Assembly (NCBI RefSeq): GCF_008153345.1
Contig: NZ_CP042818.1
Span: 1,488,001-1,552,000 of the forward strand
Reading direction: 5' to 3'
From: Treponema phagedenis
Lineage (GTDB): Bacteria; Spirochaetota; Spirochaetia; Treponematales; Treponemataceae
Length of the DNA: 64,000 nt
A model generated the notes under the pieces. That model saw nothing but the letters and a program-made list of their open reading frames with translations, was not told the origin of the DNA and ran no database searches. A program made the position numbers and the translations under genes. Positions within the stretch are counted from its first letter, which is position 1; the number at the start of each line of letters is the position of its first letter. Below, piece after piece: positions 52,052-60,388 of this stretch.

Positions 52052-52819
52052 ATGAACAATGATTTTGAAAACGAACGCTTACCCTTTGATGAGGAACGGC
52101 TTACTCGCTATGCCGAGTATTTGGACAATGTGGAAAAGTATTTTTTTCCAGAAGTACAAAAATCAAGTGGAATGATGGGTATCGGAAAAATAACAAGACA
52201 CTTGTATGACTTTTCGGAAAGCAATTTAGTTAGTGATTTTTTGAAGAATATTAACCCATATTTGGCATTTTTAAATTTTGATGCTGATGTCTCAGAAGAG
52301 GAAGTGAAAATACTTTTAGAAAAAAATGTCTATTTTAAACGCAATAAAAATATAAATGAAGTTGAAGAAGGATGTGTCCCTGCATCGTCTTTGGACGATG
52401 CAGATGATCGATATGATCTATTAGCAGAAATATGTGAGTCAGTGATAACTTTTGCAATATGGTGTGATTATAGTGCAAGCCCAATAGGTTTATGTATTTC
52501 AGAACTACTTGCGTACTCCATACTTGCATGCTGCGACGGCGTATACAGTAAAAATGAAAAGCGATTTATTAAAAAGATTTTTCGAAAAACAGGTTTTGAC
52601 TTAGAGTTTAAAGAAAAACTTGAAAAAATTATTGCAGAAGTCTGTCAATATGAGCAAGAAATTGAAAGTGTAAAAAAAGGTTTCGGTGAGGAAGAAGAAA
52701 AAGCTGTACAACTCAAAAAATTAAAAATACTGCAAAAGGCAAGCATTGATGAGTTGGTAACGCTTATGAGAAAAATAAAGAGAAAAAATGAAGTGATAAA
52801 GTATTATAAAAGATACTGA
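52052..52819 (+). CDS. TerB-like helical protein, first of a tandem pair
   Basis: A 255-aa cytoplasmic protein; no signal peptide or membrane segment seen. The central ISELLAYSILACCDGVYSKNEKRFIKKIFRKTGFD resembles the TerB/tellurite-resistance fold, in which a DG(x)xxxxE motif binds metal. A charged coiled-coil tail (LKKLKILQKASIDELVTLMRKI) follows. Its N-terminus (NNDFENERLPFDEERLTRYAEYLD) and C-terminal half are nearly identical to the next gene, while the middle differs. TAAGGAG is six bases or so before the ATG. Together with the downstream GTPases it suggests a membrane-stress or defence module. The TerB assignment is by eye and not certain. Confidence 0.6.
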   Translation: MNNDFENERLPFDEERLTRYAEYLDNVEKYFFPEVQKSSGMMGIGKITRHLYDFSESNLVSDFLKNINPYLAFLNFDADVSEEEVKILLEKNVYFKRNKNINEVEEGCVPASSLDDADDRYDLLAEICESVITFAIWCDYSASPIGLCISELLAYSILACCDGVYSKNEKRFIKKIFRKTGFDLEFKEKLEKIIAEVCQYEQEIESVKKGFGEEEEKAVQLKKLKILQKASIDELVTLMRKIKRKNEVIKYYKRY

Positions 52820-52851
52820 TAGTTACCAAATATTTTTATAAGGAGTTTTAT

Positions 52852-53550
52852 ATGAACAATGATTTCGAAAACGAACGATTGCCCTTTGATGAGGAGCGGC
52901 TTACTCGCTATGCCGAGTATTTGGATAAGGCGGAAGAAATTGCAGATGTTGGAGGTACTTCCTCATTGGCATATCATTGTGTTGGTCCTTTTTTAGCATT
53001 TTTAAACTTTGATTCGGATGTTTCGCTTGAAGAAGTGGAAAAACTTTTAAAGGGAAACATATTTTTTTATGACGATGACGATGACGATGACGATACACCA
53101 TATACGTTCCCTGAAGATCCTGATGATCGGTATGATGAAATATCGGAAATATGCGAAGCCAGAATTACTAAAAAGACCAATATTTATGTGCCCGGTTTTG
53201 AAGAGAACTTATTGCCTATTTCAGAATTGTTTGCTTACTCTGTGCTTTCATGCTGCGACGGTGTATACAGTAAAAGCGAAAAACGATTTATTAAAAAGAT
53301 TTTTAGAAAAGCAGGTTTTAATTTAAAATTTAAAGAAAAACTTGAAAAAATTATTGATGAAGTTTGTCAATATGAGCATGAAATTGAAACCGTAAAAAAT
53401 TCTTCCGATGCCGAAACACAAAAATCTTTACAACTTAAAAAATTAAAAATACTACAGAAGGCAAGCATAGATGAACTGGTAGAATTGATGAAGAACATCA
53501 TGGAAAACAAAGAAAAAAATACAAGAAAAAAAGGTTTTTGGTGGTGGTAG
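52852..53550 (+). CDS. TerB-like helical protein, second of a tandem pair
   Basis: A 232-aa paralogue of the preceding gene. The 35 bases before its start (AGTTACCAAATAT...TATAAGGAG) are also duplicated, so leader and gene were copied together. The TerB-like core is ISELFAYSVLSCCDGVYSKSEKRFIKKIFRKAGFN. It carries an eight-residue Asp run encoded by a repeated GACGAT hexamer (53070-53093) and ends in the unusual aromatic tail KKGFWWW. It is followed by 135 bases with a hairpin before the first GTPase. Confidence 0.6.
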   Translation: MNNDFENERLPFDEERLTRYAEYLDKAEEIADVGGTSSLAYHCVGPFLAFLNFDSDVSLEEVEKLLKGNIFFYDDDDDDDDTPYTFPEDPDDRYDEISEICEARITKKTNIYVPGFEENLLPISELFAYSVLSCCDGVYSKSEKRFIKKIFRKAGFNLKFKEKLEKIIDEVCQYEHEIETVKNSSDAETQKSLQLKKLKILQKASIDELVELMKNIMENKEKNTRKKGFWWW

Positions 53551-53578
53551 TTTTATATAATTGAAGAAATAGGTATAG

Positions 53579-53603
53579 CCGGTAGCGCAAAAACCGCTAC
53601 CGG
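53579..53603 (+). promoter_or_regulatory. GC-rich hairpin between TerB-like and GTPase genes
   Basis: Perfect 9-bp arms CCGGTAGCG (53579-53587) and CGCTACCGG (53595-53603) around CAAAAAC. There is no T-run, so it is not a standard terminator. It could tune read-through or protect the GTPase message. Confidence 0.5.
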
Positions 53604-53685
53604 TATGCGTTTACTTGGTGCGAATGTTTTATGAATATATTAAATTTGCAAGACTTGGAAATCTTGTATATACGGAGGAAAAAAA

Positions 53686-55365
53686 ATGATAGGTATACAA
53701 AAAGAATTTAGTGGATTACTTTCTGAAGTAATATCAATTACAAAAGAATGTAAAATTGAAAATGGTAAAGCGGAAGCTTTAAAAGATGCGGTTGACAACA
53801 TGCATCTGCCTGTGGCTATTGTAGGAGAATTCAGTGCAGGTAAATCCACTATGCTGAATAACTTCATTGGAAAAAAACTATTGGCGACAAACATCAAACC
53901 GGAAACAGCCATTGCATCGGAATTATATTATTCCGAAATTGAATATGCTGAAGGAGTTAAAGGTGACGGTACTGTTGTCCGCTTAAGCGATACGGATACT
54001 GTCGGCGCAGACTTTAAATGTATTCGCCGTTATATTAACAGTGAAAACTTAAAGGCTATTCAGCCGCTTGTGTTAGTTGACATGCCCGGTTTTGATTCTC
54101 CGCTTGACAGTCACTCAAAAGCTATTCTCAGCTACTTGAGTGAAGCAGTTCACTACATCGTTTTAACGCCAGCTGACAGCGGCACAATTACCTCAAGTAT
54201 GAAAAGACAGCTGGAAAATATTGTAGAGTTTAAAAAAGACTTGACCTTTTTTGTCAGTAAAACCGATTTACGGAGCGATGAAGAAGCTAATGCCGTTGTT
54301 CAGCATATGGAATCGGAAATAGAAAATATTTTGGGCGTACAAAAAAAGGTTGGAAAAATAAATCAGGAAGAGACAAAAGTTTTTTCCGATATGGTAAAAA
54401 CACTTGATCCTGCAGCTCTCTTTAAAAATGCTTTTATGGATTCAATGAAAGATGTGTTTTACGAAACTCGAATGTCAATTAATACACGACTTGCCGCACT
54501 TAAAAATGACGAGAAAAAAAATAAAATCGCAATACAAGAACTTGAAGCAGCTCGCGATCGCTTAAAAGAGAGAAAAGAAAAATTGATAGCCGAAAAAAAA
54601 CAGTATGCATATTCAAATGAAGCCGATGTTATTTCTTCGGCGGTAGGAAATACTATTAACTCCAACATGGATTCCCTTGTTGCGATTGCAATGGGTGGCG
54701 GAGCTGATGCGCTAACCGAAGAAATAAACAGTATTATACAAAACACTGTAATTGAAAAAGTAAACAAGGTTATAGAAAACGTAAGTATGAACTTTTCTAC
54801 AAGTTTTGGTAATGAATGTAAAGAATTGAATAACTTGCTGGATTCTTTTAACTCTTCAGGTTTTATCAACAATCTTCAAAATAAAGCACAAAACTGGTAC
54901 AACTCAAGCAGAGAAAAAATAAATTTATATATTCAAAAACGGGAGGAAAAAGGTGGAAATGTTGCATACACGTCTATTACAGGTGTTCTCGCTGCTACAA
55001 CTGACATTGTCCATCCTATTGCTGAGGTAATAATTATATTGCTTCCGGAAATTATCAATTTGATTTTTGCAGAAATAGACAAACAAAATAAACAAGAGGA
55101 AATTCGCCAAAAGATTATCGGGCAAATGCCTACTATCAAGCGCAATATCCGTACAAAGGTTGTAGAAATTTTGCAGCAAAACTCAGAAGCTCTTATTCAA
55201 AAAATTTCTGAGCAGTTTGATGAAGCACTTAAAACAAAAACAAAAGAAATTCAAGCTGCGCAGGCTGAGTTGGAAAAAAACACTAATATCCCCGAACAAA
55301 TTGCCCAGCTGGAAAGTAATTATAAAAAACTTGAAGCTCTTGAAAAAAAACTTTTAAGTTATTAG
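53686..55365 (+). CDS. Dynamin-like GTPase 1 with C-terminal membrane segment
   Basis: A 559-aa large GTPase. G1 is GEFSAGKST (47-55), G2 Thr74 (PETAI), G3 DMPG (132-135) and G4 SKTD (191-194, in place of NKxD). Helical and coiled-coil stretches follow (about 265-310), then a hydrophobic patch (about 425-462, GVLAATTDIVHPIAEVIIILLPEIINLIF) that looks like a membrane-insertion paddle, and a final coiled coil. This is the layout of bacterial dynamin-like proteins, which tubulate or fuse membranes on GTP hydrolysis. AGGAGG precedes the ATG. The second GTPase starts 9 bp after its stop. Confidence 0.85.
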   Translation: MIGIQKEFSGLLSEVISITKECKIENGKAEALKDAVDNMHLPVAIVGEFSAGKSTMLNNFIGKKLLATNIKPETAIASELYYSEIEYAEGVKGDGTVVRLSDTDTVGADFKCIRRYINSENLKAIQPLVLVDMPGFDSPLDSHSKAILSYLSEAVHYIVLTPADSGTITSSMKRQLENIVEFKKDLTFFVSKTDLRSDEEANAVVQHMESEIENILGVQKKVGKINQEETKVFSDMVKTLDPAALFKNAFMDSMKDVFYETRMSINTRLAALKNDEKKNKIAIQELEAARDRLKERKEKLIAEKKQYAYSNEADVISSAVGNTINSNMDSLVAIAMGGGADALTEEINSIIQNTVIEKVNKVIENVSMNFSTSFGNECKELNNLLDSFNSSGFINNLQNKAQNWYNSSREKINLYIQKREEKGGNVAYTSITGVLAATTDIVHPIAEVIIILLPEIINLIFAEIDKQNKQEEIRQKIIGQMPTIKRNIRTKVVEILQQNSEALIQKISEQFDEALKTKTKEIQAAQAELEKNTNIPEQIAQLESNYKKLEALEKKLLSY

Positions 55366-55374
55366 AAGAATAAG

Positions 55375-57600
55375 ATGAGTACTGAAATACTAAATAGGAT
55401 ATGTGACTTAAGAAGTCAATTTGATGATTTATGCAACCGCCATTCCGATGACGAAAGTTTTATGGATGCAGTACATGATGCCTGCAAAGATTTTAGCGAA
55501 GTAGAAAAAATAAAAGAATCATACCAAAAAGATACCGATACTGATAGGCTTTTGCGAATAGGTATTGTTGGACGCGTAAAAGTGGGAAAATCTTCTTTGC
55601 TTAACTCTCTTATTTTTGATGGGAAGGATATTTTGCCGAAGGCCGCAACGCCTATGACCGCAGCTCTAACATATCTTGAATACGGTGAAAAAGTTGCGGT
55701 AACCGTAGAATTTTTTACAGAAGGCGATATTAAAAAATTAAAAGAAAATGCTGAAGACTATGAGAAACGTTTAAAGAATAAACAAGAAGAATGTTTTAAA
55801 AAACTTAAAGAACGTCGCAGCAGAAATCCGCAAACAACTCCGTCTGATTCGCAAATTAAGGAAGATGCTATAAAACAAGCTGAAAAAGAAATAAGAGGAG
55901 AGAATCTTTCTCTTTCGGCTGCATACGACCAATATCAGCGTATAGAAAGAGCAGGCAGTAATATTCGCGTAGAAATAGAAAGGGGCGAAAAAATAATACC
56001 GGTAAATTCAATTGATGACATAGCATCCGTTTTGACAGACTATGTTGGTGAAAGCGGTCCCTATATGCCGTTTACGCGTAACGTAAACATAAGGCTTCCG
56101 CTTGATGTACTAAAAGAAGTAACCATAGTTGATACTCCCGGTTTTAACGACCCTGTTCCTTCTCGAGATGATAAGGCGCGTGAGCTTTTAAGCAATTGCG
56201 ATGTTGTTTTAATTTTGAGTCCGGCGAACCAAATGCTTTCAAAAAGCGATACGGATGTGTTATCAAAGATTACCACCAAAGACGGAATCCAAGAAATATT
56301 TATTGTGGCAAGCCAATTTGACAACACGCTTTTTGGCGGAGAAGTAAAAGCGGAAGCCAATGGAAAATTAGAGGACGCAGTTGAATCAAATAAAATAAAA
56401 TTATCTAAACAAATAAAAGATGTTTTATCGGGTGAGATAAACAGTGACGGAGTTTTTAATACAATTCTCAAAGAAGGAGAAAAACGTATATTCCATTCAT
56501 CGGGGCTTTGTCAGGCAATGTTGCAAACATGGGAGAGTAAAGCAAGTTGGGATGAAGGTAGAAAAAAAGTTTGGTCAAATTTGTCCCGAGACTATGCCGA
56601 TTATTTTTCCGATAATAATGCCGAAACCTCAAAACATTTTTTAGAATATTTAGGAAATATAGCCGCCATAAATGGCAGTATTGAAAGTGTAAAAATACAA
56701 AAGAAAAAGATATTCAAAGATAAGCTCGAAAAATTTGAACAAAGGCATATAACTATTGCGCAAGACAGTAAAAAACAAATTTTAGAATATGTTGAACAAA
56801 GAAAGAATGACATTAAAACAAGGGACCTTGAAAAATTAACAAAAGAGATTGAAAGTATTGAAGAGTTTGCCGGAAAAATACGACCTGCTTTAAAAGATAT
56901 TTTTGCAGATACTATTGACGGCTGGTATTTTGAAACGCGAAATGATTGTAAAATCCTTTTAAAAAATTTTTTTTCCGAGGCAAAAGGCGGAATTGACAGT
57001 GCCGAAGGAAGTGATAGCAAATCATGGACAACAGGGCATTTGTTCTGGAAAAAACACCATTCAGAAACTTTTACCACAGTAAAAACCGCAACTGTTAAAG
57101 ATGCTATTAGACGTTTTATCCAAAGTTTTAATGCGGATGTCAGTCTTTTTGTACAAGAACAAAATCTAAATTTAATACGAAAATTAAGCTCTGCCGTTGC
57201 TCAGTTTTGGGGTGCTGAAGCATCTGAAGAATCGATGAGCATTCATGAAATTAGAAATGCTGTCCGCTCTCTTGTAGCATCGGTAATTGATGACGAGATT
57301 AAATACGCCGGTGAAACTTCTTTTTCTTCCGAAACAGGGATTTTAACAGACTCTTATGCAGAAGATTTTTTAGATGAAGCAAATGAATTTATTGGTAAAT
57401 TGGAATCTGAATTTACCGAACTTGCCAATGATAAGATTAAAGAAACAAAGGCTCGCTTAAGCAAGGTCGATTTTGCAAAAAGCATACTGGAAAAATATGA
57501 AAAAATACTCGAAACAAAAAAGAAAGAAGCCGAAGCACCGAAACTTGCTTTAGAAAACTTACAAAGAATTCAAAAAGAAGTGGAGGCTATCGAATGCTAA
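55375..57600 (+). CDS. Dynamin-like GTPase 2 with large insert
   Basis: A 741-aa GTPase with G1 GRVKVGKSS (66-74), G2 Thr95 (TPMTA), G3 DTPG (253-256) and G4 SQFD (313-316, degenerate). Between G2 and G3 lies an unusual insert of about 140 residues, much of it charged coiled coil (about 110-180). Long helices fill the remaining half. No membrane helix is evident, so it may act with its neighbours as a hetero-oligomer, as tandem bacterial dynamins do. It begins 9 bp after GTPase 1 and overlaps GTPase 3 by 7 bp, so the three are translationally coupled. Confidence 0.83.
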   Translation: MSTEILNRICDLRSQFDDLCNRHSDDESFMDAVHDACKDFSEVEKIKESYQKDTDTDRLLRIGIVGRVKVGKSSLLNSLIFDGKDILPKAATPMTAALTYLEYGEKVAVTVEFFTEGDIKKLKENAEDYEKRLKNKQEECFKKLKERRSRNPQTTPSDSQIKEDAIKQAEKEIRGENLSLSAAYDQYQRIERAGSNIRVEIERGEKIIPVNSIDDIASVLTDYVGESGPYMPFTRNVNIRLPLDVLKEVTIVDTPGFNDPVPSRDDKARELLSNCDVVLILSPANQMLSKSDTDVLSKITTKDGIQEIFIVASQFDNTLFGGEVKAEANGKLEDAVESNKIKLSKQIKDVLSGEINSDGVFNTILKEGEKRIFHSSGLCQAMLQTWESKASWDEGRKKVWSNLSRDYADYFSDNNAETSKHFLEYLGNIAAINGSIESVKIQKKKIFKDKLEKFEQRHITIAQDSKKQILEYVEQRKNDIKTRDLEKLTKEIESIEEFAGKIRPALKDIFADTIDGWYFETRNDCKILLKNFFSEAKGGIDSAEGSDSKSWTTGHLFWKKHHSETFTTVKTATVKDAIRRFIQSFNADVSLFVQEQNLNLIRKLSSAVAQFWGAEASEESMSIHEIRNAVRSLVASVIDDEIKYAGETSFSSETGILTDSYAEDFLDEANEFIGKLESEFTELANDKIKETKARLSKVDFAKSILEKYEKILETKKKEAEAPKLALENLQRIQKEVEAIEC

Positions 57601-59384
57601 GCGGTATTGTAGGGTATGCGGTACTACCGGCTGTTTTATTTATTGCATTTCTCATAGTAGTTTTTTTAAGTGTAAAAAAACAAAAACAAATAACTGCCGA
57701 ACTTGCTCAGCGTACCAAAATATATGATGAGCAAAGCGAGGTGCTTAAAAACACACAATTAGCAAAGGATGAGGTTGATGCCGAGCTTGTTCAGCGTATC
57801 AAAATGTATGATGAGCAAAGCGAGGTGCTTAAAGAGACGCAGTCGGCAAAAGAAAAAGTAGACGCCGAGCTTGCTCAGCGTACTCAGATGTATGATGAAC
57901 AAAGTGAAAAGCTTAAAGAAGCTCAATCGGTAAAGGACGAACTGGGCACCAATCTTTCTTTTATAGCATCGGTATTCAATGCGCCCCCTGTGGAAAATGA
58001 GAGTCTAGAAGAATTTTCACGATTACTTAATCATGATTATATAGAATATGCGAATAAAAATGATTCTCTCGCCGAAGAAGCAACCGCTTTTTTACAACTT
58101 CAAAATGTAGAACGGGAACTGCAACTTGTGGTGAACTGCCCAATTCTTTATAAGAAAAACATCGTTGCATTGGCAGGGAGCTTTAGCAGCGGTAAGTCAT
58201 CATTTATCAATAGCTTATTTCAAAATAATGACATAAGACTTCCGACAGGAATTCAACCCGTTACTGCGCTCCCTGCTTATATTATTGCGGGAGAAAAACC
58301 GTCAATTACGGGGTACTCTTGGGTTGGTGGCATTGTTAATATAACAAAAGAAATGTTCAAAAAATTCTCGCACGATAAATTAAAAAGTTTTTCATTTAGT
58401 ATTAAAACTATTTTGCCCTATGTAACGATCAATGCTAAATTATCGAATGCCTTTGAACATATTTGTTTTATTGATACTCCGGGATATAACCCGGGAACTA
58501 AAACGGAGAGTGATATGCAAACATCTCTTGAATATGTTGAACAGGCTTCAGCCTTAATTTGGGTAATAAGTGTTGAATCCGGAACATTAACAAATGATGA
58601 TCGTGAGATGTTGGAAAAGATTTTTGATCAAGATCCGAATAAACAATTATTTGTTGTTTGCAATAAAGCGGATTTACGTACAGAAGATGAGGTAGAAGAT
58701 GTTTGTGAAGAAATAAGAGAACAATTAGATATGTTCGGCATACCCTATGTAGATCTAATGCCGTATTCATCCTTGGGATTAGACGATGCTTTAGATAGTG
58801 ATAAAAGCTCGCCGCTGCAGTCTTTTTTTAAAAGTTTAAATCATAAAAATACGCACAAAGCTAATCACCTTAAAAGTATTGTCAAAGATATATTCAACCG
58901 ATATATTACTGCCGATGAAGATAGGATTGAGCATCTTACAAAATATAAAGCTATGTTAAATAAAATAAATTTAAATATTTTTGCAGCAGTTGAAAAAATG
59001 CAGTCCGACATATCATATTATAAAATCAGAATGGATAAAAAGTTTAAGAAGGAAAGTAAGAAAAAAGCAGAGGGGACAGAAGAGAATGATCCTCTTTCTG
59101 CTCTTGGATTGTTTTTTGGTTCAAATCGTAAAAAAGCTGTGAAACAAGAAAAAGAAACTGAAAAGCAAAGAGGAAAGAAAATGCAAGAAACTGTAAATCA
59201 AGCAGACAAAGAAATTAATGAACAGATTTTCGATGAAGAAGATGACGGATATAGCGAAACATTAATGGAAATGATGAAGGACTATGCTTCGAAAATAGAG
59301 GCATACGAAGATGATATTAGAACCGCAAAAAAACTTCGCGATAAAATGCTTGCATGTATATCGGATATATTTTCCAATGAATAA
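57594..59384 (+). CDS. Dynamin-like GTPase 3, N-terminally anchored, with coiled-coil repeats
   Basis: A 596-aa GTPase. An N-terminal membrane helix (about 5-27, VGYAVLPAVLFIAFLIVVFL) is followed by three tandem 28-residue coiled-coil repeats (about 35-118, unit AELAQRTKIYDEQSEVLK...). The GTPase domain follows with G1 GSFSSGKSS (195-203), G3 DTPG (294-297) and a canonical G4 NKAD (357-360). The C-terminal part is charged and helical. It looks like a membrane-tethered dynamin-family protein with a stalk that holds the G domain off the membrane. It starts inside the end of GTPase 2 and is the last complete gene of the run. Confidence 0.83.
   Translation: MLSGIVGYAVLPAVLFIAFLIVVFLSVKKQKQITAELAQRTKIYDEQSEVLKNTQLAKDEVDAELVQRIKMYDEQSEVLKETQSAKEKVDAELAQRTQMYDEQSEKLKEAQSVKDELGTNLSFIASVFNAPPVENESLEEFSRLLNHDYIEYANKNDSLAEEATAFLQLQNVERELQLVVNCPILYKKNIVALAGSFSSGKSSFINSLFQNNDIRLPTGIQPVTALPAYIIAGEKPSITGYSWVGGIVNITKEMFKKFSHDKLKSFSFSIKTILPYVTINAKLSNAFEHICFIDTPGYNPGTKTESDMQTSLEYVEQASALIWVISVESGTLTNDDREMLEKIFDQDPNKQLFVVCNKADLRTEDEVEDVCEEIREQLDMFGIPYVDLMPYSSLGLDDALDSDKSSPLQSFFKSLNHKNTHKANHLKSIVKDIFNRYITADEDRIEHLTKYKAMLNKINLNIFAAVEKMQSDISYYKIRMDKKFKKESKKKAEGTEENDPLSALGLFFGSNRKKAVKQEKETEKQRGKKMQETVNQADKEINEQIFDEEDDGYSETLMEMMKDYASKIEAYEDDIRTAKKLRDKMLACISDIFSNE
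57696..57947 (+). repeat. 84-bp tandem repeat, three units, inside GTPase 3
   Basis: Units begin at 57696, 57780 and 57864. Each encodes 28 residues, exactly four heptads, so unit gain or loss would keep the frame and lengthen the coiled-coil stalk by a fixed step. Confidence 0.85.
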
Positions 59385-59420
59385 GGTATACTGCGTAATA
59401 CAATAAGGAGGTTTAACCCC

Positions 59421-60209
59421 ATGCACAACTTTACCAACAACCTCATTCCGCCGGGACTTTCCGGCGACCGGCAATCCGTGTTTCATTGCACAGCCTGCGG
59501 GCATGGCTTTATTGCAACCGCAAAAGCCGCGGGAATATTTTCTCCCTTTGGGAAAAACCCCAAATGCCCGAAATGCGGCAGCCGCAAAACAATTGAAAAT
59601 AGCAATGCATTAAAAGGAATAACGATGAACGAACTCGCACGGAAAAACACCATGCCCGAAAAGGGCGACATCTTAATGATTGACCGCGGTATATACAAAC
59701 ACTTTGGCATATACAGTGGAGAACAAACGGTTATCCATTATGCCGACAAATCCGGAGACTGGGGCGGAAATATTTGCATACAGAAAATTCCTCTTTCAGA
59801 GTTTGTAAAAGGAGCAACCGTTACCGTATGCAAAATACCGCAGTCATACCGCAGAAATCACACCGTATATTCGCCGGAAGAAACGGTGCGCAGGGCGCGC
59901 TCTCGGCTTTGAGAGCGTGAATATAATTTGGTTACCAACAATTGCGAGCACTTTGCTCTTTGGTGCAAAACGGGTGTTTCAACCTCCGAGCAGGTAACCA
60001 CTGTGTTAAGCGTGCTTGCCGGCGGGGCATTGGCAATCGCCGGAATCAAAAAAATAGCCGACGCCCTTGATTCCGAAGAGCCCGCCGATGTAATTCTCGG
60101 CACACTCAGCCTTGCCGGAGCTGCGGGCATTGCGATTGTAAACGCTTTGAGTGATTCTCCAACAACCGAAACAAAAGGGACTATCAAATCAGGGTATAAA
60201 TCTTTTTAA
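59421..60209 (+). pseudogene. Zinc-ribbon/LRAT-type (NC domain) protein interrupted by an in-frame TGA
   Basis: The frame encodes a four-Cys zinc ribbon (Cys23, 26, 49, 52), then an LRAT/NC-type domain: GDILMIDRGIYKHFGIYSG (His94), VIHYADKSGDWGG (His106), and after the stop NNCEHFALWCKTG with the active-site Cys at codon 175. Two hydrophobic stretches end it. LRAT-fold enzymes acyl-transfer or cleave phospholipids. A TGA at codon 164 (59910-59912) replaces the Gly expected in SRLGEREYNL, so a single-base change (GGA to TGA) separates the histidines from the cysteine. AAGGAGG precedes the ATG. It follows GTPase 3 by 36 bp, so its partner may be the dynamin operon. Confidence 0.78.
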
Positions 60210-60388
60210 CGATTTTGAAATAGCAAATAAAAAGGACGACAAGCTCAAGGTCTTACATTGGGCAAAGCTCCAAGAGGAGCAAAAACTATGGAAAGGACAA
60301 AGTGGCTGTTTTGCACGGAGCAACCGCACTTACCTTTTTAATTAAACCCCCAGTGCACAGCACGGAACAGTGCACAAAGGAGATTGAT

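Noticed and set aside
59910-59912. TGA in the LRAT-type gene as a selenocysteine codon
   Set aside because: The family has Gly at this position rather than Cys, and I saw no clear SECIS-like hairpin directly after it. A nonsense change is simpler.
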